From positions 1 to 39,376 of the forward strand of contig CAYRVF010000037.1 in NCBI GenBank assembly GCA_964427535.1: a stretch of 39,376 nt of DNA, in the 5' to 3' direction. A program made the translations under genes and the position numbers. Positions 1 to 7,770 of the stretch are shown here, in pieces. Numbering within the stretch: position 1 is the stretch's first letter; the number at the start of each line of letters is the position of its first letter. The DNA comes from CAYRVF01 sp964427535 (GTDB lineage Bacteria > Chloroflexota > Ktedonobacteria > Ktedonobacterales > JADMIN01). The notes under the pieces were generated by a model. That model was not told the origin of the DNA. It searched no databases and saw only the letters and a list, made by a program, of their open reading frames with translations.

Positions 1-473
1 AGCCCGCCGAATGGAGGCCGGATGGGCACCGAGCCGTTCGCCAGGATCAGCTTGTCGGTGCGAATGCGCTGCGTCGAGCCGTCGTTCAGCGCGATGGTGA
101 TGTCGTTCGGCGAGGTGACCTCGGCGGCGCCCATGAACGTCGTGACGCCGTTCGCCTTGAGCAACTGCGCCACGCCACCCGTGAGCTGCTTGACGACTTT
201 ATCCTTATATGCGACGGCGACGCGCATATCGAACGTCGGCTGCTGCGGCAGGTTGATGCCGAGTGAGCCAATCTCCTGCATCTCGCGGTAGAGCTCGGCG
301 ATGTGCAGCAGCGCCTTGGATGGGATGCATCCGACGTTGAGGCATGTGCCGCCGATGTATTGCTTCTCGACGATGCCCACACGCGCGCCGAGCTGCGCCG
401 CGCGAATCGCCGCGACGTAGCCGCCCGGCCCGGCGCCAATGACGACGATGTCAAACTGCTGTTCTGTGGCCAC
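1..473 (-). CDS. lpdA: dihydrolipoamide dehydrogenase (E3), N-terminal part, cut by window edge
   Basis: Reads from a GTG start preceded by AGGAGAG and runs off the left edge, so about 157 of the usual 460-480 residues are present. The start MATEQQFDIVVIGAGPGG carries the FAD-binding GxGxxG motif (G13, G15, G18). Redox-active cysteines C44 and C49 lie in GGTCLNVGCIPSK, the class I disulfide oxidoreductase signature. LpdA reoxidises protein-bound dihydrolipoamide with NAD+ in the pyruvate and 2-oxoglutarate dehydrogenase complexes and the glycine cleavage system. Mercuric or glutathione reductases share the fold, but the GGTCLNVGCIPSKALL form favours LpdA. The NAD-binding and dimerisation domains lie outside the window, and no E1 or E2 gene is visible to say which complex it serves. 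Confidence 0.93.
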   Translation of the reverse strand, partial: MATEQQFDIVVIGAGPGGYVAAIRAAQLGARVGIVEKQYIGGTCLNVGCIPSKALLHIAELYREMQEIGSLGINLPQQPTFDMRVAVAYKDKVVKQLTGGVAQLLKANGVTTFMGAAEVTSPNDITIALNDGSTQRIRTDKLILANGSVPIRPPFGG

Positions 474-567
474 AGGTCTCTCCTATTTCAATCTCCTCAC
501 GGCGTACTCGCCGGATGCTCTCATATGAGTATACCCCACATATGCGGCGGCACCTGCGACCTCAACC

Positions 568-595
568 TTGCGTAGCCTCACTCGTAGACTATAGT
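568..595 (+). promoter_or_regulatory. candidate sigma-70 promoter for the slipin gene
   Basis: TTGCGT (568-573), 16-nt spacer, TATAGT (590-595), pointing at the slipin start at 750. This would leave a leader of about 145 nt, which holds a 7-bp hairpin (CTCCGCC 706-712 with GGCGGAG 722-728) just before the gene. Confidence 0.4.
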
Positions 596-749
596 AGGGA
601 TGTGCCGGGCGCGCGTTCGCGCATCAAGGGCGTCCCAGGAGAATGTCCGAGGTTGGTCGGTTCTGAGGAATCGATCAGCGGAGGACGACACAGGCCTTAG
701 CGCTGCTCCGCCCGCTCTCATGGCGGAGACGTGAAGGGATCGTGGACCT

Positions 750-1754
750 ATGATTACGGCATCTACCTGGCTCATCATCGTTGCTGTGGCCGTTGTCGCC
801 GTCATCTTCTTGTTCGTCATTTCAGGGTTGCGGGTCGTCAACCAGTATGAGCGCGGCGTCATCTTCGTGCTCGGGCGGTTGATCGGAGCGAAGGGGCCGG
901 GCCTCTTCTGGGTGCCACCGATCATCAGCCGGATGCGTAAGATCGACTTGCGTGTCGTCACCATCGAGCTGCCGCCGCAAGAGGGCGTCACGCGCGATAA
1001 CGTGACCGTCCGGGTGAGTGCGGTGGTGTACTTCTACGTCGTCAATCCGCAGGATGCCGTCAATAACGTGCTCGACTACTATCGCGCAACGGTGCAGATC
1101 GCGCAGACGACGCTGCGGAACGCGCTTGGCCAGTCCGAGCTTGACCAATTGCTGGCTGCTCGTGAGGAGATCAACCGCAAAGTCGCGCGGATTCTTGACG
1201 AGGCCACCGAGCGCTGGGGCATCAAGGTCACGTCCGTTGAAGTGAAGGACGTGGAGCTGCCCTCGACGATGCAGCGCGCTATGGCGAAGCAGGCCGAGGC
1301 CGAGCGCGAGAAGCGCGCCAAAGTCTTGCTCGCTCAGGGCGAACAGCTTGCCGCGCAGACCCTCGCAGACGCGGCGCGCACCATCGCGACCGAGCCAGCG
1401 GCCATCACGCTGCGCTATCTGCAGACGCTGACCGAGATCGCGGTTGAGAAGAACTCGACGATCATCTTCCCGCTGCCGATCGACCTCATCGAGCCGATGC
1501 GCGAGATGTTGGAGCATGCGGCCGGGCGTACAGCGGCCAAGCCACCCACGCCGCAACCCGAGCAGCCTGCGCCAACGCCGCCGGAGCGCGCTCTGCCGCG
1601 TGCTGTGAATATTCCGGAGCTCGCCGATCCGGCACTAGCGAGTGCGGATGGCGAGGCGCCGGAGCAGGCGGAGCCGCTGTTCCCAGAGAAGGATGGGCAG
1701 ACAGCCGAGGTAGCCGAGCCGCTGTTCTCCAACGGACAGACCGCGGGCGAATAG
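750..1754 (+). CDS. slipin / SPFH (band 7) membrane scaffold protein
   Basis: A 334-residue stomatin-family protein. One N-terminal membrane segment (about residues 5-27) is followed by an SPFH domain starting near NQYERGVIFVLGR, then a long charged helix (about 150-220, with AEREKRAKV), the usual order for bacterial slipins. Such proteins form oligomeric membrane scaffolds and often work with an NfeD partner, but no nfeD gene is adjacent. The last 90 residues are Pro/Ala/Glu-rich and disordered-looking and hold a small duplication (EPLF followed by GQTA, twice). It is divergent from lpdA, and a strong terminator lies about 235 nt downstream. Family assignment is firm; the cellular client is unknown. 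Confidence 0.9.
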   Translation: MITASTWLIIVAVAVVAVIFLFVISGLRVVNQYERGVIFVLGRLIGAKGPGLFWVPPIISRMRKIDLRVVTIELPPQEGVTRDNVTVRVSAVVYFYVVNPQDAVNNVLDYYRATVQIAQTTLRNALGQSELDQLLAAREEINRKVARILDEATERWGIKVTSVEVKDVELPSTMQRAMAKQAEAEREKRAKVLLAQGEQLAAQTLADAARTIATEPAAITLRYLQTLTEIAVEKNSTIIFPLPIDLIEPMREMLEHAAGRTAAKPPTPQPEQPAPTPPERALPRAVNIPELADPALASADGEAPEQAEPLFPEKDGQTAEVAEPLFSNGQTAGE

Positions 1755-1858
1755 GCAGAACCTCTCCCCCTACCCCCTCCCCTTGGAGGGGAGGGGTCGC
1801 TGGGCGGGCGTTCGGGGCCGCTTCCGGCCTTCGAGGCATCTGATGCGGGGGACGCGTT

Positions 1859-1884
1859 GTAGGGGCGAGGCACGCATCGCCCGC
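1859..1884. repeat. dispersed repeat type 2, copy 1
   Basis: Begins GTAGGGGCGAGGCACGC and continues to CGCCCGC. The same core recurs at 8756-8780 with a C-to-T change inside, again beside a type 1 C-rich palindrome. GGGCGA and TCGCCC can form a short stem. Short GTAGGGGCG-type intergenic repeats are common in some Chloroflexota and cyanobacterial genomes. Confidence 0.5.
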
Positions 1885-1989
1885 GCCGCCCGGTCGGCAG
1901 AGCCGCTTCCCCTACCTCTGCTCGTTGAAGGGGAGGGGCAGTGAGGCCAGGGTTCGTTGTGGATGGGGTGCGGGCGGAGGGGGCTCACT

Positions 1990-2019
1990 GCCCCTCTCCC
2001 TCTGGGGAGAGGGGCTTTT
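1990..2019 (+). terminator. rho-independent terminator, 11-bp stem plus T-tract
   Basis: GCCCCTCTCCC (1990-2000), loop TCTG, GGGAGAGGGGC (2005-2015), then TTTT (2016-2019). The orientation fits termination of the plus-strand slipin transcript before the convergent crotonase gene. Its left arm can also pair with 1930-1945, giving an alternative fold. Confidence 0.65.
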
Positions 2020-2089
2020 CGTTTGGCGAGCCGGCTGCTCGCGGGCAACGAACCTGGCTGCCTCGTCCCCCTCATGAGAATGAGGAACG

Positions 2090-2857
2090 CTACGACCAGC
2101 TCGCGGCGCCGTGGCGACCCGCGCCCTGGGCGAAGCGGCGCGCGCCGTCTTGTGCGCCTGCACGGAGCGACTGCTCGCCGTGCCGGAACTCGTTGGCGAG
2201 GGCGCCTTCCATGCTGAGATCGCCCTGCTCGTAGGCCGAGAGCCGGTCGTGCAGCATGCATTCCTGGGGCTGCTCGGCGAGCACGCGGGCCAGTGTCTCG
2301 GCGGCGGGGCGTGCCTGACCAGACGGCACCACGCGGTTCACCAGGCCGATCGCGAGGGCTTCACCCGCATCGACGGGGCGCCCGGTGAGGATCAGATCGA
2401 GCGCACGCGAGAGGCCGATGAGGCGTGGCAGGCGCACGGTGCCGCCGTCGATGAGCGGCACGCCCCAGCGGCGGCAGAAGACGCCCAGGATGGCGTCCTC
2501 CTCCATGACGCGCAGATCGCACCAGAGCGCGAGCTCTAGTCCGCCAGCGACGGCATAGCCCGAGATCGCCGCGATGACCGGCTTCGAGAGCAGCATGCGA
2601 GAAGGACCCATCGGGCCGTCGCCGTCGGGCTCGATGCGGTTGCCCATCCCGGCGGCGAATGCCTTGAGATCGGCACCCGCGCAGAAGGTGCCGTGCGCGC
2701 CGTAGAGCACCGCGACGCGCGCCTGTGGGTCTGCCTCAAACGTCCGGAACGCCTCCGCCAGCGCCTCCGCCGTCTCGCGATCGACGGCGTTGCGCACCCG
2801 CAACCGGTCGAGCACCACCGTCAGCACTGGTCCATCTCGCTCGACGTGTACCGCCAT
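2090..2857 (-). CDS. crotonase-family (enoyl-CoA hydratase/isomerase-like) protein
   Basis: A 255-residue protein of normal family length with a strong GGGAGG site upstream. Oxyanion-hole segments are present (CAGADLKAF near residue 62; AVAGGLELAL near 104). By alignment to rat enoyl-CoA hydratase, the first catalytic Glu (E144) is kept in GGLE, but the second (E164) falls on Cys in GVFCRRWGVPLIDGG. That substitution belongs to a crotonase subgroup unlikely to be a classical hydratase, so isomerase, hydrolase or other acyl-CoA chemistry is possible. It begins 27 nt after an acyl-CoA ligase on the same strand, so the ligase probably supplies its CoA thioester. The substrate cannot be told from sequence. 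Confidence 0.85.
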   Translation of the reverse strand: MAVHVERDGPVLTVVLDRLRVRNAVDRETAEALAEAFRTFEADPQARVAVLYGAHGTFCAGADLKAFAAGMGNRIEPDGDGPMGPSRMLLSKPVIAAISGYAVAGGLELALWCDLRVMEEDAILGVFCRRWGVPLIDGGTVRLPRLIGLSRALDLILTGRPVDAGEALAIGLVNRVVPSGQARPAAETLARVLAEQPQECMLHDRLSAYEQGDLSMEGALANEFRHGEQSLRAGAQDGARRFAQGAGRHGAASWS

Positions 2858-2884
2858 TACGCGCCTCCCCTCCCGCGTATCAGA

Positions 2885-4426
2885 TCAGATCGGACGCTCG
2901 CGCCCTACCCACAGTGGATCACGTACCGCTCGGCGGAGCACCTTGCCGACTGCGCTCTTGGGCAACGTGTCGGTGAATCGCACGGATTTGGGCGTCTTGT
3001 ATGCCGCGAGCCGCGCGCGGGCGTAGGCGATCAGCTCGTCCTCCGTGGCGCTCGCGCCCGGCTTGAGGGCGACGAAGGCCGTCACCGCCTCCACCCAGAC
3101 GTCGTCGGGCGCGCCGACCACCGCGCACTCCTGCACGGCGGGATGGGCGAGCAAGACATCCTCGACCTCACGCGGATAGACGTTGTAGCCGCCTGAGATG
3201 ATCATATCGGACGCGCGGTCCACCAGGTAGAGGTAGCCGCGCTCGTCGAAGCGGCCGATGTCGCGGGTGCGCAGCCAGCCATCGGGCAGCAGTGTCGCGT
3301 CGTTCAGGTCCGGCGCGTTAAAGTAGCCGCGCATGCGGAACGGCGCCCGCAGGATGACCTCGCCGATCTCTCCAGCGGGCACGTCGCGGCCGTGCGGATC
3401 GACGACGCGCAGCTCGACATCCACCGAGGGCTGACCCGCCGAGAGCAGCAGCCGCTCCGCGTCAGGTCCAGTGTGGTCCTCTTTGCGCAGCGTGGTGATG
3501 CAGAGCGGCGCCTCGGTCTGCCCATAGTATTGCATGAACACGGGACCCCACAGTGCGAGCCCACGCTGGATGAGCGGGAGCGGCATTGGTGAGGCGCCGT
3601 AGATCACCGTGCGCAGCGAGGAGGTATCGGCCCGCTCGATCGCTGGGTGCGCGAAGAGCATCGCCAGCATCGTCGGCACGAGGTTGATGGTCGTGACCCG
3701 CCAGCGCGCGATTGAGTCCAGAAACTCCGCCGGGTCAAAGCGCGTGAGCACGGCGGAGGTGGCGCCGCGAATCCAGAACGGCAGAATAAACGTGCCGCTC
3801 GCGTGGAAGAGCGAGGCCGCGTGCAGCATCACGTCGTCTGGTCCGATGGCGAGCAAATTCGCCAGAATGTTGGCACAGCAGGCGGCGTACGTGGCCTGCG
3901 TGTGCTGGGCGGCCTTGAGGCGGCCAGTCGTTCCGGAGGTGAAAATCGTCAGGATGATGTCGTCGGGTGCGGCGGGCGTGTTGGGGTCCGTCGCCGGTGC
4001 GGTGCGCCCGAGCGTCAGCAGGTCGTCGTCAGCGCCGGTGTCGACGCCGAGGGTGCGGAGTCCGGGCACCTGCGCCGCCAGCTCCGCCGCGCGCCTGGCC
4101 AGGTCGGACCCATAGACCAGCAGACGGGTCTCGGTCTCGTTCAGCATATGAACGTGTTCTGCCACCGAGAGGCGCGCGTTGAGTGGGACCCGGTTCAGAC
4201 CCGCCTTGGTGCTAGCGAAGTCGAGCGGGATGGAGTAGAGGCCGTTGTTGAGCAGCACACCGATCATCGCGTGCGGAGCGAGCCCGCAGGTATCGGCGAG
4301 CACGTGGGCCATTCGGTTCGAGAGCTCGTCGACGTCGGCGAAGGTGAGCGCGTCGTTGCCGCAGACGACGGCGGTTCGGTCGCGAAACTGACGGGCGCCG
4401 CGGCGGATTAACTCGACAGTGAGCAT
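2885..4426 (-). CDS. AMP-dependent acyl-CoA synthetase (fatty-acid-CoA ligase-like)
   Basis: A 513-residue member of the ANL adenylating family. Visible motifs are the P-loop TIFTSGTTGRLKAA (about 160-173), the A5 motif MQYYGQTE, the hinge segment GWLRTRDIGRFDERGYLYLVDR with the nearby SGGYNVYPREVE, and the C-terminal catalytic lysine in PKSAVGKVLRR. These activate a carboxylic acid through an acyl-AMP to its CoA thioester. The best Shine-Dalgarno (GGGGAGG) sits just before the ATG used. It is followed within 27 nt by the crotonase gene, a likely two-gene operon. Chain length or aromatic specificity is not readable, so I give no symbol. No confident promoter was found upstream. Confidence 0.9.
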   Translation of the reverse strand: MLTVELIRRGARQFRDRTAVVCGNDALTFADVDELSNRMAHVLADTCGLAPHAMIGVLLNNGLYSIPLDFASTKAGLNRVPLNARLSVAEHVHMLNETETRLLVYGSDLARRAAELAAQVPGLRTLGVDTGADDDLLTLGRTAPATDPNTPAAPDDIILTIFTSGTTGRLKAAQHTQATYAACCANILANLLAIGPDDVMLHAASLFHASGTFILPFWIRGATSAVLTRFDPAEFLDSIARWRVTTINLVPTMLAMLFAHPAIERADTSSLRTVIYGASPMPLPLIQRGLALWGPVFMQYYGQTEAPLCITTLRKEDHTGPDAERLLLSAGQPSVDVELRVVDPHGRDVPAGEIGEVILRAPFRMRGYFNAPDLNDATLLPDGWLRTRDIGRFDERGYLYLVDRASDMIISGGYNVYPREVEDVLLAHPAVQECAVVGAPDDVWVEAVTAFVALKPGASATEDELIAYARARLAAYKTPKSVRFTDTLPKSAVGKVLRRAVRDPLWVGRERPI

Positions 4427-4738
4427 ACAACCCCTCCCCGGTTATCCTGCACCGACACTGTTTCAGGCGGAGATGCGCGCGAGGGTTGCGAGAGCACCAT
4501 ACCTCCCGATGGAGCGCCACATGTCATTGAAGATGCGGCGGGCCAGGATGGATGCCAGGTGCGATATAGTCTGTCTCATGTGCTCGCGGAGCGCAAGCGG
4601 TTTCGCGCGGAACACCGTGGGTCGTGGACCTACCCACTCGTCCGGAAAATGATGAAACGGACCGGAGGTATCTCCAGTCCGTTCGAGTTGGTGCTGCGCT
4701 CGTCGTCCGTCAACAGACGGGTGCGACTGATGCGGCAG
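4427..4738. other. intergenic region between rpmB and the acyl-CoA ligase
   Basis: These 312 bases hold no supportable gene. The only clear element is the minus-strand terminator at 4659-4680. The ligase promoter must lie here, but no box pair was convincing. Confidence 0.5.
4659..4680 (-). terminator. rho-independent terminator of rpmB
   Basis: On the minus strand GGACTGGAG, loop ATAC, CTCCGGTCC (eight pairs and one mismatch), followed by T-rich GTTTCATCATTTT. It lies about 60 nt after the rpmB stop codon. Confidence 0.6.
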
Positions 4739-4930
4739 TTATGCCTTTTGCACCTTGACCATCGTGCGCAGGCAGCGGGTGCAGATCTTCACGCTGCGGG
4801 TGGCACCGTTGATTGTCAGGCGGCGGTGCTGCAGATTGAGATTGAAACGGCGATTTGATTTCTTGTTCGAGTAGCTGACCTTGTGGCCGTACTGCGGCTT
4901 TCGCCCACAGACATCACAGCGTGCGGCCAT
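4739..4930 (-). CDS. rpmB: 50S ribosomal protein bL28
   Basis: A 63-residue protein starting MAARCDVCGRKPQYGHKVS, the canonical L28 N-terminus. A longer in-frame extension is possible, but this ATG with AAAGGGGTGAAG upstream gives the normal family length. It is the zinc-ribbon form: C5 and C8 pair with C50 and C53. Some bacteria carry Cys-containing and Cys-free L28 paralogues exchanged under zinc limitation; this is the zinc-binding version. L28 is part of the large ribosomal subunit. It stands alone, divergent from asp23-fakA-degV, an arrangement also seen in Firmicutes where rpmB neighbours the yloU-yloV pair. A terminator follows at 4659-4680. Confidence 0.96.
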   Translation of the reverse strand: MAARCDVCGRKPQYGHKVSYSNKKSNRRFNLNLQHRRLTINGATRSVKICTRCLRTMVKVQKA

Positions 4931-5375
4931 ACACTTCACCCCTTTACCAGGATTCGTCCGAATGTGTCTGCGCTCGACCCTCGCATACGACCAGGGGGCG
5001 CTACAATAGTTTGAGTCATGCGGGGAACACCAGAAGGAGCGTGTGCCGCGTCCAGTCGCGTTGTCCACGTCCCCAGAACCCTCGCGCGGTGTCGCCGCTC
5101 TCATCCGAAGCGCATTCGTGAGCGGGCCGCCACACGCATGTGCCCAGCCGCATATGACTCTGCGGCGGGCACCAGGTAAGTATATCATGCGCCGGATAGC
5201 ACATGCAAGCATAATGCGCCGCAATGCGGCGTGGCGTGTTACAATATGCCCATTCACGTCTACGGCTGAAGTGTGCGGACCCCTCGTGCGAGTCTCGCGT
5301 CTCGGGCGTCACCTGGCTGCTCGCACATGCGGATGCGCGGCGCACACCAGCGGCTATGGGTCCAATGGAGAGCGT
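4931..5375. promoter_or_regulatory. divergent intergenic region, rpmB / asp23
   Basis: No gene is supported in these 445 bases. The region is locally A/T-richer and must hold both divergent promoters. TACAAT-like boxes occur at 5003-5008 and 5240-5245 (plus), but neither has a good -35 partner. A small palindrome, CGCCGC AAT GCGGCG (5217-5231), lies just before the second box. Confidence 0.35.
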
Positions 5376-5774
5376 ATGTCGGCGATCGAGCAAGGTCCCG
5401 TGCCGGTTCCGAATCGGATAGCGGGTGCGGCGGGCCATGGCAAAATCGAGGTCTCTTCGCGAGCGATCGCGACCGTGGCGGGCCGAGCGGTCGCCGAATG
5501 TTACGGCGTCGTGGGCATCGCGGCGCGGCGTCCGCGCTTCGTCACCGTGGAGATGCTGACGCCGGAGCACTACAGCCGGGGCGTCGTCGTGCGTTTCGTC
5601 AACGACCACATCGCCATCGATCTGTACGTCGTGTTGGAGCACGGGCTGCGCATCACCGAGATCGCTCACAACATCATGATCAACGTGAAATTCGCTGTCG
5701 AGCAGTCGCTCGGCTTGCACGTCGTCCAGGTGAATGTGAACGTTCAGGCGTTGCGCGTTACACGTGATAGATAA
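5376..5774 (+). CDS. Asp23/Gls24 family envelope-stress protein
   Basis: A 132-residue protein. The ATG is chosen because GGAG lies 5 nt upstream and the family block IEVSSRAIATVAGRAVAECYGV follows shortly. The rest (MLTPEHYSRGVVVRFV, then HNIMINVKFAVEQSLG) matches the Asp23/Gls24 (YloU/AmaP partner) fold. Members are small soluble proteins, often membrane-associated and linked to cell-wall or alkaline stress; the biochemical role is unsettled. It is first in a row with fakA and degV, as yloU precedes yloV in Bacillus, which suggests a link to lipid or envelope homeostasis. The 112-nt gap to fakA holds a GC-rich hairpin. Confidence 0.88.
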   Translation: MSAIEQGPVPVPNRIAGAAGHGKIEVSSRAIATVAGRAVAECYGVVGIAARRPRFVTVEMLTPEHYSRGVVVRFVNDHIAIDLYVVLEHGLRITEIAHNIMINVKFAVEQSLGLHVVQVNVNVQALRVTRDR

Positions 5775-5848
5775 CCTCGCGGTCGCGGAGCTGCGTGCGA
5801 ATATGCGACCCGCGCAGAGCTGGTGCTTTCTCAGTCAAGCTGGAACAT

Positions 5849-5886
5849 GGAGGGCGGGAGGGGGCGCGATGCCCCCGCGCTGATAT
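5849..5886 (+). promoter_or_regulatory. hairpin between a strong SD and the fakA start codon
   Basis: The only SD-like stretch, GGAGGGCGGGAGG (5849-5861), is about 25 nt from the fakA ATG, too far for normal use. Between them GGGGGC (5860-5865) and GCCCCC (5871-5876) form a 6-bp hairpin that could bring the SD near the start or mask it. An in-frame TGA at 5881-5883 rules out an upstream start. Confidence 0.35.
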
Positions 5887-7623
5887 ATGGCACGAAACAT
5901 CTTTTCGCGCTTCACACTCTCACGACCGAAGCATATCAGCGTCTTCAACGGGCAAGACCTGCGGAAGGCGATTCTTGCCGGGCATACCTGGCTGGAGAAT
6001 CACCGGGAAGCGATCAACGCCTTGAACGTCTTCCCGGTTCCGGACGGCGACACGGGAACCAACATGTCGCTGACGATGCGCGCGGCGACCAAAGAGATCG
6101 TCGAGGCGACGGATATTCCCGCCTACATCGTCGCCGAAAAGCTCGCTCGCGGCGCGCTCATGGGCGCGCGGGGCAATTCGGGTGTCATTCTCTCTCAGAT
6201 ACTGCGTGGCCTCGCGTTGGGTCTCGATCACAAGACGACCTTCACCGCGACGGACTTCGCGGCGGCCCTGCAGGAGGCTTCGCGGCTGGCCTATCGGGCC
6301 GTCATTAAGCCGGTCGAGGGCACGATTCTGACGGTCATTCGCGAGTCGGCGGAGGCGGCCCAGGCCAGCGCGGCGCGAGGAGCCGACATCACCGCGATGC
6401 TCGAAGAGACTGTGCGAGCCGCGCACGCTGCCGTGCAGAAGACGCCCGACCTGCTCCCCACGCTGAAACAGGCGGGAGTGGTCGACGCCGGAGGCCAGGG
6501 CCTCACGACCATTCTGGAGGGCGTGCTGCGCTATGCCCGTGGCGAGTCGGTACACCTGAGCGAGGACGAGCGGCCCGAGCAGCAGGAGGAGTTCCACAAG
6601 GGCAGAGTCGCGGTCGAAGAGGAGTTCGGCTACGAGGTCGTCTTCCTGCTGGAAGGGGAGAAACTGGACGTCGACAGCATCCGTGAGAAGATCATCGCGA
6701 TGGGCGGCGTCTCGACTGTCGTCGCCGGTGACAACAGGCTGCTGAAGGTGCATACGCACACGCTCACGCCGGGGAAGATCCTCGATTATGGCGTGAGCCT
6801 GGGTAGCCTGCAGGATATCAACATCGAGAATCTGCAGGCGCAGAGCCTGCACTACGCGGCAGAGAGCGCGCGTGAGCACGGTCTGGCCCTTGCGAACGGG
6901 CACGCCGGGAACAATGGAACGGGGGCGGCGGGTGCCTCGGTCGCGTCCGCACCGGCGCCACTCACAGGCGAGATCGGCACGGTAGCCGTGTCCGCGGGCG
7001 CTGGCTGGGAGGACGTCTTCAAGAGCTTGGGCGTCTCGGCGATTGTGCCCGGTGGCCAGACGATGAATCCGAGCACGCAGGATCTGCTAAACGCCGTCGA
7101 GCAATGTCCGGCGCAGCAGGTGATTCTGCTGCCCAACAATGGCAATGTCATTCTCAGCGCGCGGCAGGTACCCGAGCTGACGAACAAGCAGGTTTACGTC
7201 ATCCCGAGCGATTCACTGCCACAGGGAGTGAGCGCACTGCTCGCCTTCAACTTCGATGCCGATTTCACGGCCAACTGCATGGCGATGGAAGAGGCCAGCA
7301 AGCGGGTGCAGACGGCGGAGATCACGCAGGCGGTGCGCAGCGTCGAGCTGGACGGCATCCCGGTGACGCAGGGCGATTGCATCGGGCTGGTCAACGGCAA
7401 GCTCGTGACGGCGGGTCCCGACATGGATGCCGTCGTGCTGGAGACGCTTCGCCGCATGCACGCCGAGCGCCACGAGATCATCACCATCTACTATGGCAGT
7501 GACGTGACCGGCATTATCGCGAACGAGATGGCGGGACGCATCAAAGATGCCTTTCCCGGCCAAGAGGTGGAGGTCATCGACGGCGGCCAGCCATTCTATG
7601 CCTACATCATTTCGGCTGAGTGA
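5887..7623 (+). CDS. fakA: fatty acid kinase ATP-binding subunit (FakA/YloV, DAK2 domain)
   Basis: A 578-residue protein of normal FakA length (about 550). The N-terminal DhaL/DAK2 domain (about residues 20-220) has the metal/ATP motif NVFPVPDGDTGTNM with D53 and D55, and the glycine-rich GARGNSGVILSQILRG loop. A middle DegV-like and a C-terminal FAKA domain follow, with a low-complexity Gly/Ala linker near 340-360. FakA phosphorylates fatty acids held by a DegV-type carrier (FakB), making acyl-phosphate for PlsX/PlsY phospholipid synthesis. The degV gene next door supplies that partner. The start is fixed by an in-frame TGA directly upstream, and the usual close SD is missing (see the 5849-5886 hairpin). 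Function is by family knowledge. Confidence 0.92.
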   Translation: MARNIFSRFTLSRPKHISVFNGQDLRKAILAGHTWLENHREAINALNVFPVPDGDTGTNMSLTMRAATKEIVEATDIPAYIVAEKLARGALMGARGNSGVILSQILRGLALGLDHKTTFTATDFAAALQEASRLAYRAVIKPVEGTILTVIRESAEAAQASAARGADITAMLEETVRAAHAAVQKTPDLLPTLKQAGVVDAGGQGLTTILEGVLRYARGESVHLSEDERPEQQEEFHKGRVAVEEEFGYEVVFLLEGEKLDVDSIREKIIAMGGVSTVVAGDNRLLKVHTHTLTPGKILDYGVSLGSLQDINIENLQAQSLHYAAESAREHGLALANGHAGNNGTGAAGASVASAPAPLTGEIGTVAVSAGAGWEDVFKSLGVSAIVPGGQTMNPSTQDLLNAVEQCPAQQVILLPNNGNVILSARQVPELTNKQVYVIPSDSLPQGVSALLAFNFDADFTANCMAMEEASKRVQTAEITQAVRSVELDGIPVTQGDCIGLVNGKLVTAGPDMDAVVLETLRRMHAERHEIITIYYGSDVTGIIANEMAGRIKDAFPGQEVEVIDGGQPFYAYIISAE

Positions 7624-7770
7624 GTACGGGGCTCTTCGTACGTTGAATCCAGAGACGGTGGCGCGAGCGGTTTCGCGCACCTACTGCCCTGAAGGTAGAC
7701 AGAAACATGTGTGTGGAGAGGCAGGCAATGTGGCCTGTCCCGAGCAGCGGGCTAGCGCGTAGGAGGCAGT

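Larger units (their letters stand above)
1755..2089. repeat. repeat-rich intergenic region with C-rich/G-rich foldbacks
   Basis: No gene is supported in these 335 bases. They hold a 9-bp perfect hairpin (CCCCTCCCC 1774-1782, GGGGAGGGG 1788-1796), a copy of a second repeat type (1859-1884), and a larger foldback in which 1930-1945 (GGGGAGGGGCAGTGAG) can pair with 1984-2000 around a loop of about 38 nt. Similar palindromes recur at about 8656, 11941, 24254 and 29348. Confidence 0.65.

Noticed and set aside
530..545. Operator formed by two CATATG sites near 520-545
   Set aside because: CATATG is itself palindromic and the surrounding bases do not form a longer dyad, so chance is sufficient.
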